DNA of 12,038 bases. Origin: JAZDLC01 sp043802345. Lineage in GTDB: Bacteria > Planctomycetota > B15-G4 > JADJEK01. Where the stretch lies: contig JAZDLC010000383.1 of the NCBI GenBank assembly GCA_043802345.1, positions 1 through 12,038 on the forward strand, given 5' to 3'. This document shows, in pieces, positions 7,178-12,038 of the stretch (its first letter is position 1; the number at the start of each line of letters is the position of its first letter). Below the pieces are notes generated by a model. It searched no databases, had not been told where the DNA came from, and saw only the letters and a list, made by a program, of their open reading frames with translations. A program made the translations under genes and the position numbers.

Positions 7178-7996
7178 GTGATTCACCCGTCCGCGGTAGT
7201 CGACAGCCAGGCCGAGCTGGCAGAGGACGTGGAGATCGGTCCCTGCGTGGTGATCGATGGCCCGGCGAAGATCGGCGCTCGCACCCGGCTCGTCGCCTTC
7301 GTTCACGTTTCCGGCCACACCGAGATCGGCGAGGACAACGTCATCCACCCTTTTGCCGTCGTGGGGCATGAACCCCAGCATCTGGGGTACAAGGGGGAGC
7401 CGACCCGGCTCAAGATCGGCAACGGAAACATCATCCGGGAGCATGCCGAGATCCACCGCGGGACGGTCCAGGGCACCGGCATCACGGTGATCGGCGACAA
7501 CAACCTGATCATGGGCCACTCCCATGTAGCCCATGATTGCCGGATCGGCAGTAACGTAACCCTGGTAAACGGAGCCCTCCTCGGCGGACATGTCGAGGTT
7601 CACGACCGGGCGTTCCTCTCCGGCAACGTGGTGGTTCATCAGTACGCTCGCATCGGCACCCTTTCCATCGTCCAGGGTCTGGGCGGAATCGGCAAGGACG
7701 TCCTTCCGTACGGCATGGCGTCGGGGATAGATACGATCGTCGGCACGAATACGGTGGGACTTCGTCGCGCTGGTTTCGATTCCGAGGCCAGGAATCGGAT
7801 CCGCAGCGTCTTCCGCCTCTTCTTCCGCCTGCCGATGAGCGACGCCGTGGCCGAAGCGGAACGGCTCGGCTCGTACGAAGAGGTGAACGAGATCGTGCGC
7901 TTCATCGAGGGCACCAAGAGAGGCGTCTGCCGCTTCGGCCGCCGCCCGACAACCAAGCGGGTCCCCCTGCGACACGCCCTCGACCGCGACCTCTGA
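7178..7996 (+). CDS. lpxA: UDP-N-acetylglucosamine O-acyltransferase
   Basis: This 272-residue cytosolic enzyme transfers a 3-hydroxyacyl group from acyl carrier protein to UDP-GlcNAc, the first step of lipid A synthesis. Residues about 1-185 are left-handed beta-helix hexapeptide repeats ([IV]-G-x-x-x-x). Family motifs include GEPTRLKIG (73-81), EIHRGTVQG (91-99), HSHVAHDC (114-121, where His119 matches the catalytic His of E. coli LpxA) and VHQYARIG (153-160). A helical C-terminal domain follows with GLRRAGF and ends near TKRGVCRF. About 18 extra residues follow the usual end. The GTG at 7178 has GGAGAA at 7164-7169. An in-frame TTG at 7145 would add residues absent from the family. The gene stands alone rather than in an lpxD-fabZ-lpxA-lpxB run. 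It shows that the host makes lipid A, hence a diderm. Confidence 0.95.
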   Translation: MIHPSAVVDSQAELAEDVEIGPCVVIDGPAKIGARTRLVAFVHVSGHTEIGEDNVIHPFAVVGHEPQHLGYKGEPTRLKIGNGNIIREHAEIHRGTVQGTGITVIGDNNLIMGHSHVAHDCRIGSNVTLVNGALLGGHVEVHDRAFLSGNVVVHQYARIGTLSIVQGLGGIGKDVLPYGMASGIDTIVGTNTVGLRRAGFDSEARNRIRSVFRLFFRLPMSDAVAEAERLGSYEEVNEIVRFIEGTKRGVCRFGRRPTTKRVPLRHALDRDL

Positions 7997-8055
7997 GCCC
8001 CGAATCCTGAAGCTCGGTGGTGCACCTCGGCAGCGATGCAAGATGCGTTTCGTGG

Positions 8056-8143
8056 TCGTACTCGAGCCCTCCAGCCAGGTCCGCGGTCGGAGATTCGAGT
8101 ACGAGTACGAGTACCGTCCCTGCGGGACTGAGTACGAGTACGA
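8056..8143 (+). repeat. GAGTAC hexamer-hairpin element, copy C, with upstream inverted arm
   Basis: The core at 8102-8143 is CGAGTACGAGTACC, a 5-bp stem GTCCC/GGGAC around TGC (8116-8128), TG, then AGTACGAGTACGA. One further GAGTAC unit extends the first arm to 8096. Upstream, TCGTACTCGA (8056-8065) is an exact inverted copy of 8095-8104 across 29 nt, a remnant of the head-to-head arrangement seen at 2622-2711. The element begins about 60 nt after the lpxA stop. Confidence 0.72.
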
Positions 8144-8171
8144 AGCGCGTCGGCGGCTTGCCATTGGCCAC

Positions 8172-8314
8172 CTCAGAAGGACCCACCCAATAGTCCGTTG
8201 AGCGTGCCGCTGTCCCGCGGCACGCCAGAAGGCCGATGCAAAGACGGGCGCTGCGAACCGCCGCGCTCCGCCTGGCTCCCCAGGGCCCACTGCGCGCGGC
8301 TCGCCCCGTGTGCC
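8172..8314 (+). repeat. Two-part structured element, copy 1
   Basis: The first part (8172-8236) resembles 8650-8711; over 8199-8236 they match at 34 of 38 positions. It contains a perfect 7-bp stem GTGCCGC (8204-8210) / GCGGCAC (8217-8223) with loop TGTCCC. The second part is a nested hairpin. ACGGGCG (8244-8250) pairs with 8302-8309 leaving one bulged C, GCCGCGC (8260-8266) pairs exactly with GCGCGGC (8294-8300), and CCTGG (8271-8275) pairs with CCAGG (8280-8284). The strand is arbitrary. It may be a structured RNA or a non-autonomous mobile repeat; neither is shown. Confidence 0.6.
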
Positions 8315-8485
8315 GGGTCACATCGATCGTCGCCGTCCGACATGCCCTCGGGACTGGGCTCATACCCAGGGCGCGAATCGGATAAGGCGCCGTGCCCAGC
8401 ATCAACCGAGCGAGCCGTTTCCGAACGACATCGACGCCGCGCATCACGAACAAAGGCAGGTGTTCCGAACCAGGGTTTCCTTGAC

Positions 8486-8635
8486 CTAGTATGTCCACTC
8501 GATTCCGATTCCGATTCCGACCCCGATCATGCCACGGGGGGAGACGGGTCGCGGTGAGCCGGGCACGAGCACTCGAGGATGCCAGGAAGGAGGGCAACCC
8601 ATCCATCCCGGTCGGGACCCTCCTTCTGCATCCAT
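8486..8635 (-). CDS. Possible 49-residue small protein (tentative)
   Basis: On the - strand an ATG at 8635 follows a near-ideal Shine-Dalgarno, AAGGAGGGG at 8652-8644, by 8 nt. The frame runs 49 codons to a TAG at 8488-8486. The product starts MDAEGG and is rich in Gly, Pro and Arg. It ends in a GVGIGIGIEWTY segment that is encoded by the GATTCC hexamer repeat. There is no signal peptide and I recognise no family. The Shine-Dalgarno sequence is also part of a duplicated CCCTCCTT motif, so the match may be accidental. It lies downstream of moaE on the same strand. I rate it more likely spurious than real. Confidence 0.2.
   Translation of the reverse strand: MDAEGGSRPGWMGCPPSWHPRVLVPGSPRPVSPRGMIGVGIGIGIEWTY
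8501..8525 (+). repeat. GATTCC hexamer tandem tract
   Basis: Three exact GATTCC units (8501-8518) are followed by a degenerate unit (GACCCC, 8519-8524). The unit length equals that of the GAGTAC repeats. This tract stands upstream of structured element copy 2 much as GAGTAC copy C stands upstream of copy 1. Confidence 0.6.
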
Positions 8636-8652
8636 CGGTCGGTCCCCTCCTT
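8586..8652. repeat. 9-bp inverted repeat with overlapping direct repeat
   Basis: GAAGGAGGG (8586-8594) and CCCTCCTTC (8618-8626) are exact inverted copies across 23 nt. Within the loop, TCCCG/CGGGA (8606-8610 and 8613-8617) are complementary arms 2 nt apart. Separately, CATCCATC..GGTCGG..CCCTCCTT (8600-8625) is repeated with small changes at 8629-8652. This marks a local duplication with a period of about 27-29 nt. Confidence 0.5.
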
Positions 8653-8797
8653 AGAAAAAACCCACCCCCAAAGTGAGGGTTCCGCTGTCCCGCGGGACGC
8701 CAGCAGGCCGAGCCGGGAGGCAGAGGGGATGCACCAAGCGAGTTGCGCAGGGTCTTCCCAAGCCTGTCTGAGCGACTGCGCCCCTCTGCCCCCCGGC
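8650..8797 (+). repeat. Two-part structured element, copy 2, with a long hairpin
   Basis: The first part carries the 7-bp stem GTTCCGC (8679-8685) / GCGGGAC (8692-8698) with the same TGTCCC loop as copy 1. The third pair is T-G here and G-C in copy 1, so pairing is kept. The second part is an 86-nt hairpin. GCCGGG (8712-8717) and GGCAGAGGGG (8719-8728) pair with CCCCTCTGCC (8781-8790) and CCCGGC (8792-8797), 16 of 17 positions with one A-C mismatch. Inside it, AGTTGCGCA (8741-8749) pairs with TGAGCGACT (8769-8777) at 8 of 9 positions. It ends about 55 nt before the moaE stop. Confidence 0.62.
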
Positions 8798-8851
8798 GCC
8801 CGGCCGTGTCACACCCACCCCCTCCCAGGACGAAACCCCTCCTGCCGACCC

Positions 8852-9262
8852 CTACGGACCTTCCCCGACCCAGACCGCGCCATCCTCGAAGAACTCCTTC
8901 TTCCAGATCGGAACGCTCTTCTTCAACGTATCGATCGCAAACCTGCACGCATCAAACGCCGCGTCACGATGCGCCGCCTTGACCACGATCGCCACCGCGA
9001 CCTCCCCCATTCCCAGCGTCCCGATCCGATGTACGATTTCGATTCCCTGAATCTCGTAATTCTCCCGCGCCGCTCCCTCAACGCTCTCCAGTTCCGCCAG
9101 CGCCATGCTCTCGAACGCCTCGTACTCCAGCTTGACGACACCCTTTCCGCCGGTCTGGTTCCTGACCATTCCAAGGAACATCACCAGCCCCCCCGGATCA
9201 CCCTGCTCGTCGAGCCGGATCAACCGGTTCAGGTCTATCGGCTCATGGACGACGCTCGCCAA
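8852..9262 (-). CDS. moaE: Molybdopterin synthase catalytic (large) subunit
   Basis: This 136-residue protein, with MoaD, converts precursor Z (cyclic pyranopterin monophosphate) to molybdopterin by inserting two sulfurs. The MoaE pattern is clear. G-G-L-V-M-F-L-G-M-V-R lies at 24-34, LEYEAFESMA at 45-54, and IVHRIGTLGMGE at 76-87. AAHRDAAF follows at 96-103, and LKKSVPIWKKE at 113-123. Lys114 and Lys121 match the active-site lysines of E. coli MoaE (K119, K126). The length is slightly below the usual 140-150. The start is a TTG at 9262, 3 nt after the moaD stop, with a GGGGGGTGAT stretch just upstream. A stop in frame two codons before it excludes a longer form, and the next Met would cut into the conserved fold. 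Confidence 0.94.
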   Translation of the reverse strand: MASVVHEPIDLNRLIRLDEQGDPGGLVMFLGMVRNQTGGKGVVKLEYEAFESMALAELESVEGAARENYEIQGIEIVHRIGTLGMGEVAVAIVVKAAHRDAAFDACRFAIDTLKKSVPIWKKEFFEDGAVWVGEGP

Positions 9263-9265
9263 GGA

Positions 9266-9505
9266 TCACCCCCCGCTCACCGGTGGAATCAGGGCCAGCT
9301 CATCCTGGTCCGAGAGAAGATGCTCCGCGCCCGCGTACCGCTCGTTGACGGCCGTCGTGAAGCGCCGGTCGCCGAGCCCCGCGTGCTCCCGCATGAGACT
9401 CGAAAGCGCATCTCCCACCGTGGCTTCATCCGGCAGCTCAAGGGTGAGCATCGGACAGCCCAGGAGTTCCCGCAATCCCGCGAACAGGCGGACCCGGATT
9501 CTCAT
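9266..9505 (-). CDS. moaD: Molybdopterin synthase sulfur-carrier (small) subunit
   Basis: This 79-residue ubiquitin-like sulfur carrier delivers sulfur as a C-terminal thiocarboxylate to MoaE. It begins MRIRVRLFAGLRELLG, the usual MoaD first strand and helix. It has DEATVGDAL near 29-37 and ends DELALIPPVSGG, with the invariant terminal Gly-Gly that is adenylated and thiolated. The ATG at 9503-9505 is the family start. Upstream in-frame codons overlap the end of ssb in another frame and I reject them. It lies 13 nt after ssb and 3 nt before moaE, so the three genes are likely one transcript. ThiS is an alternative for small GG-ending proteins, but the adjacent moaE decides for MoaD. Confidence 0.92.
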   Translation of the reverse strand: MRIRVRLFAGLRELLGCPMLTLELPDEATVGDALSSLMREHAGLGDRRFTTAVNERYAGAEHLLSDQDELALIPPVSGG

Positions 9506-9518
9506 TCGGTCCGGGAGC

Positions 9519-9974
9519 TCAGAATGGCACGTCCGACTCGGCTCCGACGGCCGGGCCGGCGCCGGACTCGCCACCCGGAGGAGCGTCGATGCCGAAGTCC
9601 GCCGGATCGAGGGACTGGTCCTGCTCGTCTTTCCCTGCGGAACCTCCCGCCCCGCCCAGGAACTGGAACCGCTCCAGCACCACTCGCAGCTTGGAGCGCT
9701 TCTCCCCCTCCTTTGTCTCCCAGGTATCGAACTTCAGCCGCCCCTCGATGTAGATCGGGTTGCCCTTCTTGAGGTAGCGGTGGATCAACTCTCCCTGCTG
9801 ACCCCAGGCCTCAATATCGACGAAGGTGGTCTCCTCCCGCTTCTCGTTGTTGGTGGTGTACTGGCGGTTGACCGCCACTCCCAGCTGGACCACCGACTGA
9901 CCACTCGGAATGAAGCGCTGCTCGGGGTCCCGAGTCAGCCGTCCCATCAACATGACTTTGTTCAGATTCGCCAT
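9519..9974 (-). CDS. ssb: Single-stranded DNA-binding protein
   Basis: This 151-residue protein coats single-stranded DNA during replication, repair and recombination and recruits partners through its tail. The OB-fold (about residues 1-107) begins MANLNKVMLMGRLTRDPEQR. It has the family segment TFVDIEAWGQQGELIHRYLKKG in the middle and YIEGRLKFDTWETKEGEKRSKLRVV after it. A disordered Gly/Asp-rich linker leads to the acidic tip SDVPF, equivalent to the DDIPF partner-binding tip. The ATG at 9974 follows GGAG (about 9 nt upstream). It is the first gene of ssb-moaD-moaE. It is separated from the divergent PilZ gene by about 200 nt that must contain its promoter. Confidence 0.96.
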   Translation of the reverse strand: MANLNKVMLMGRLTRDPEQRFIPSGQSVVQLGVAVNRQYTTNNEKREETTFVDIEAWGQQGELIHRYLKKGNPIYIEGRLKFDTWETKEGEKRSKLRVVLERFQFLGGAGGSAGKDEQDQSLDPADFGIDAPPGGESGAGPAVGAESDVPF

Positions 9975-10175
9975 TTCAGCTCCGCCCCCTGAATAAGAGG
10001 TGTTGAAAGCATCGTACCGGCCTCACGGCCGAATCTCCAGACCTCCAGCCCGGAGGTTTCGCCGATCCGCCTCCCGATTCGCTCAAGTTCCGGTCCCAGC
10101 GGATCCGATGAAAGAGACATAGAACCGCGGGACCGACGACCATACCAGGCACTAGCAAGCTTTGGAGAGTTCTTC
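9975..10175. promoter_or_regulatory. Divergent intergenic region between ssb and the PilZ gene, with two hairpins
   Basis: Two adjacent hairpins lie here: CGGCC (10018-10022) / GGCCG (10027-10031) around TCAC, and ACCTCC (10041-10046) / GGAGGT (10052-10057) around AGCCC. The second extends by a G-T and an A-T pair. They fall upstream of both genes and could shape either leader. No convincing -35/-10 box could be named on either strand. Confidence 0.45.
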
Positions 10176-10535
10176 ATGGCGGAACGCGTCCAGGACCGTC
10201 GCAGACATCCTAGAGTGGACCTCGACGTTGGGGCAGTGATCACTTCCGCCGAAGGCGGGTTCGAGGCCCAGGTCAAGAACATCAGCCTCTCCGGACTGCT
10301 GCTGTATTCAAGCCGGTCCGTTGAAGAGATGACCATCGTAGGCATGAGACTCTCCTTGCCTGCCCAGCCCGAGCGGAACATGCCGGCGATCGTATTCGAA
10401 ATCTCCGGAGCCGTGGTCCGCTGCGATCCCGTCGAGGACGGCAGCGGGCGGTATGAGCTGGCTGTGTTCCTTACGGACATGCCCCGGGAATCCCGGGAAG
10501 CTCTGCATGACTTCATCAAGCATCGCACTACCTGA
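10176..10535 (+). CDS. Small PilZ-domain protein (probable c-di-GMP receptor)
   Basis: This 119-residue protein is a stand-alone PilZ domain, the family that binds cyclic di-GMP. Both binding signatures are visible: the arginine box RRRHPR at 8-13 and the (D/N)xSxxG motif NISLSG at 35-40, followed by the expected strand LLLYS. The remainder is a beta-barrel-like pattern and a C-terminal helix (ESREALHDFIKHR). There is no signal peptide, membrane segment or second domain. The output is therefore likely a protein-protein contact with an unknown partner, possibly in motility, attachment or secretion. The ATG is supported by GGAGAG at 10164-10169, spaced 6 nt. It is convergent with prmC, 31 nt away, and divergent from ssb. 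Confidence 0.9.
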   Translation: MAERVQDRRRHPRVDLDVGAVITSAEGGFEAQVKNISLSGLLLYSSRSVEEMTIVGMRLSLPAQPERNMPAIVFEISGAVVRCDPVEDGSGRYELAVFLTDMPRESREALHDFIKHRTT

Positions 10536-10566
10536 CGTCGCCAGGATCGACAGGTAACACCCGGGG

Positions 10567-11457
10567 TCACGCCTCCTCGGATTCAACTCCGGGGTCGCCT
10601 TGGTGGCGGCAGATCACAACCCGTTCGATTCCAGCCAGATCGCGCAGAACGACGCTCTCTCCGAGCGACCCATCCGCAGCAATCAGATCCCGCACGACCC
10701 CTGCTTGGTGAATGCCGACTTCCATCATCAGCGTGCCCCCGGGCCGCAGCAGCACGCCCGCCGCCCGGATCAGCAGCCGATAGACCTGGGGGAACGGGCC
10801 GCACCCGCCGACGAGCGCCAGCGCAGGCTCGTGCGCAAGCTCGTCGACCAGCGGCGTCACGCGCTCCTCAACATACGGAGGATTCGACACGATCAGATCG
10901 AAGCAGGACGGTCTCGCCGCCCGATGGAACATGGCCAGATCGGCCTGGACGAGGTGCACTCTCCCGTCGAGCCGGTAGTTCCGCACATTCCGGGAGGCGA
11001 AGGCCAGAGCCTCCATCGAAAGGTCGATCGCCACCACCCGGACCTGCCTGACCTGCGCTGCAATGGCCAGGGCGATATTGCCGCTCCCCGTCCCCACATC
11101 CAGCACGAGCGGGCTTCCAAGGCAGGGCTGCAACCGCTCCAGGGCCGCCTCCACCAGCAGCTCGGTCTCAGGGCGCGGCACCAGAACTCCCGGTCCGACC
11201 GCGAGGATCAGCTCGTGAAACGCCCGCCGGCCGGTGAGATACGGTACCGGCACCCGGGCACGCCGTTTCCTGAGCAATCTCAGGAAATCGCGGCGAACCT
11301 CCGGTTCCAACCTGCCCTCGAGGCACAGGATCAACCCGGCCCGGTCGACCCCCAGCGCGTGCGCAAGCAGGAGTTCCGCATCCAGGCGCGGCTGGTCGAT
11401 GCCTCTGCTTTTCAGCCCCCGGGCCGCCCACCCGAGGGCTTCATGGATTCTCTTCAG
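10567..11457 (-). CDS. prmC: Peptide chain release factor N5-glutamine methyltransferase
   Basis: This is an enzyme of about 296 residues that methylates the glutamine of the GGQ motif in release factors 1 and 2 using S-adenosylmethionine. The N-terminal helical domain reads ALGWAARGLKSRGIDQPRLDAELLLAHALG (residues 7-36). VLVPRPETE follows at 91-99, then the SAM-binding motif DVGTGSGNIA at 120-129 and the catalytic NPPY at 192-195, diagnostic for this family. No ATG, GTG or TTG lies near the family start. The best fit is a CTG at 11457, overlapping the TGA of the upstream gene as CTGA and giving the expected N-terminus [M]KRIHEALGW. A longer frame to 11700 only reads the upstream gene out of frame. 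The product is certain; the start is not. prfA, often adjacent, is not seen. Confidence 0.92.
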   Translation of the reverse strand: MKRIHEALGWAARGLKSRGIDQPRLDAELLLAHALGVDRAGLILCLEGRLEPEVRRDFLRLLRKRRARVPVPYLTGRRAFHELILAVGPGVLVPRPETELLVEAALERLQPCLGSPLVLDVGTGSGNIALAIAAQVRQVRVVAIDLSMEALAFASRNVRNYRLDGRVHLVQADLAMFHRAARPSCFDLIVSNPPYVEERVTPLVDELAHEPALALVGGCGPFPQVYRLLIRAAGVLLRPGGTLMMEVGIHQAGVVRDLIAADGSLGESVVLRDLAGIERVVICRHQGDPGVESEEA

Positions 11458-12038
11458 ACCTTTGGCTGGCGTCGTGAACGGCCGCGAACTGTCGGCGGAG
11501 CTGACTTCTTGCCGCCCGCGGCCGCGCCCGCCAGAGCCCTGAAGAAGCCGATGACGACGTAGGTCGAGCCGATCAGGACCAGCAGGAACCCGGAGCCCAC
11601 CTCCAGCGTCAGCCGCTCGAAAGCGCTCACCCGGTAGAGGTCGCCCCACGAGAACCACTCCAGACCGTTCGTGATCGTGATGAGTTTGAACCAGGCCCAC
11701 CCCGCGGGGAGGAACATCAGCAGCACGGCTCCGAGAGCTACCTTGCGCTCGGCGATCGCCGTCCGCATCTGGCCGATCAGCATCAGGCCGAACAGCAGGA
11801 ACAGCGCGCCGGTGAAGGTCTCGTACCCGTTGACGGCCGGCCTGGAGAACACCTCCGCCTCCGGCTGGACGTCTGCCTGAACCGGCTGATCTTTCTCCAA
11901 CGAGCCCGCCAGGTCTTTCAACTTGTCCTTGCGGGACTGCTCGTTCGCCACCGAGACTGCCGGCTTGGTTGAAGCGTCATACATGGAGGTCACCACCGTC
12001 GAACCGAACGGCAGCAGACTCCCCAGGAGGACGATCAC
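11454..12038 (-). CDS. Unrecognised membrane protein (5' end at or beyond window edge)
   Basis: The frame is open from the right edge, where the first codon is GTG, to a TGA at 11456-11454 (194 visible residues). The true start may lie outside the window. The visible part begins with a hydrophobic stub (VLLGSLLPFG). A polar, charged segment of about 55 residues follows (about 20-74), then three predicted membrane helices near 75-91, 99-119 and 146-168. A short basic tail ends in RSRRQPKV. The polar loop is probably outside the cytoplasm, since the basic tail would then lie inside. I recognise no family. Its stop overlaps the proposed prmC start, so the two are likely translated together. Confidence 0.72.
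   Translation of the reverse strand: MIVLLGSLLPFGSTVVTSMYDASTKPAVSVANEQSRKDKLKDLAGSLEKDQPVQADVQPEAEVFSRPAVNGYETFTGALFLLFGLMLIGQMRTAIAERKVALGAVLLMFLPAGWAWFKLITITNGLEWFSWGDLYRVSAFERLTLEVGSGFLLVLIGSTYVVIGFFRALAGAAAGGKKSAPPTVRGRSRRQPKV

Larger units (their letters stand above)
7997..8851. other. Gene-poor region between convergent lpxA and moaE, rich in repeats and hairpins
   Basis: This 855-nt stretch contains no gene that I can recognise by family. Long open frames cross it on both strands, but they read low-complexity or repeat DNA and lack family signatures. In order it holds a GAGTAC element with a partial inverted arm (8056-8143), structured element copy 1 (8172-8314), a small CTGGG/CCCAG hairpin (8354-8369), a GATTCC hexamer tract (8501-8525), a long inverted repeat with an internal direct repeat (8586-8652), and structured element copy 2 (8650-8797). 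Each of the larger items is described separately. Confidence 0.8.

Noticed and set aside
3618..7181. A very long open frame (over 1,100 codons) on the + strand opposite the TPR-peptidase gene
   Set aside because: The - strand carries a signal peptide, TPRs and an HExxH site. The + frame has no family motifs and is rich in Arg, Gln, Gly and Pro, as expected for an antisense shadow in GC-rich DNA.
8482..8510. TTGACC as a promoter -35 box ahead of the GATTCC tract
   Set aside because: No acceptable -10 box lies 16-18 nt downstream; that position falls in the hexamer repeat.
8654..8683. Intrinsic terminator on the - strand for moaE (AACCC/GGGTT stem followed by a T6 tract)
   Set aside because: The stem is only about 5 bp with a mismatch, lies about 170 nt past the moaE stop, and overlaps the repeated element. 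It is possible but too weak to annotate.
7902..8948. A 348-codon - strand frame crossing the intergenic repeats
   Set aside because: It overlaps the ends of lpxA and moaE, reads the hexamer repeats as low-complexity peptide and shows no recognisable domain.
9962..10570. A 202-codon - strand frame opposite the PilZ gene
   Set aside because: It is antisense to a gene with clear PilZ motifs and covers the ssb promoter region. It is Ser/Arg-rich with no family signature.

Overview
The window is GC-rich, densely coded bacterial chromosome from a Gram-negative (diderm) organism, since it encodes LpxA of lipid A synthesis. The gene at 542-940 belongs to the TIGR04138/Minf_1886 family, described mainly from Planctomycetes and Verrucomicrobia. 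A PVC-group organism or another uncultured diderm phylum is therefore my best guess; no rRNA or other strong marker is present to settle it. I see no tRNA, CRISPR array, transposase or phage gene.

Layout. (1) 1-940, + strand: the 3' end of an unrecognised gene, then the TIGR04138 gene. (2) 955-6971, - strand: an apparent operon read right to left. It runs from a secreted TPR/zinc-metallopeptidase protein, through a DnaA-family protein broken by one extra base in a C5 run, to thymidylate kinase (tmk) and the DNA polymerase III delta' subunit (holB). The first two genes are 16 nt apart and tmk/holB overlap by 14 nt. A 155-nt gap between the dnaA-like gene and tmk is filled by two head-to-head copies of a GAGTAC repeat element. 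(3) 7178-7996, + strand: lpxA, divergent from the operon across a 206-nt promoter region. (4) 7997-8851: an 855-nt gene-poor stretch between convergent genes, loaded with repeats and hairpins. (5) 8852-9974, - strand: ssb-moaD-moaE. (6) 10176-10535, + strand: a small PilZ-domain protein. (7) 10567 to the right edge, - strand: prmC preceded by an unrecognised membrane-protein gene that runs to the window edge.

How the genes fit together. Replication and nucleotide supply are the main theme (DnaA paralogue, Tmk, delta', SSB). Single genes for the cell envelope (lpxA), translation termination (prmC), molybdopterin synthase (moaD, moaE) and probable c-di-GMP sensing (PilZ) are interspersed.

The least expected material is non-coding. 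First, a hexamer-plus-hairpin element (GAGTAC arms around a 5-bp stem) occurs three times at two sites 5.4 kb apart. Two copies differ by a compensatory base-pair swap in the stem. Second, a two-part structured element occurs twice in the 7997-8851 gap: a 7-bp hairpin with a TGTCCC loop, followed by a 75-86-nt nested hairpin. Each copy lies downstream of a hexamer repeat. Third, the DnaA-like protein has lost the arginine finger, sensor-2 arginine and domain-IV signature of normal DnaA and is frameshifted.
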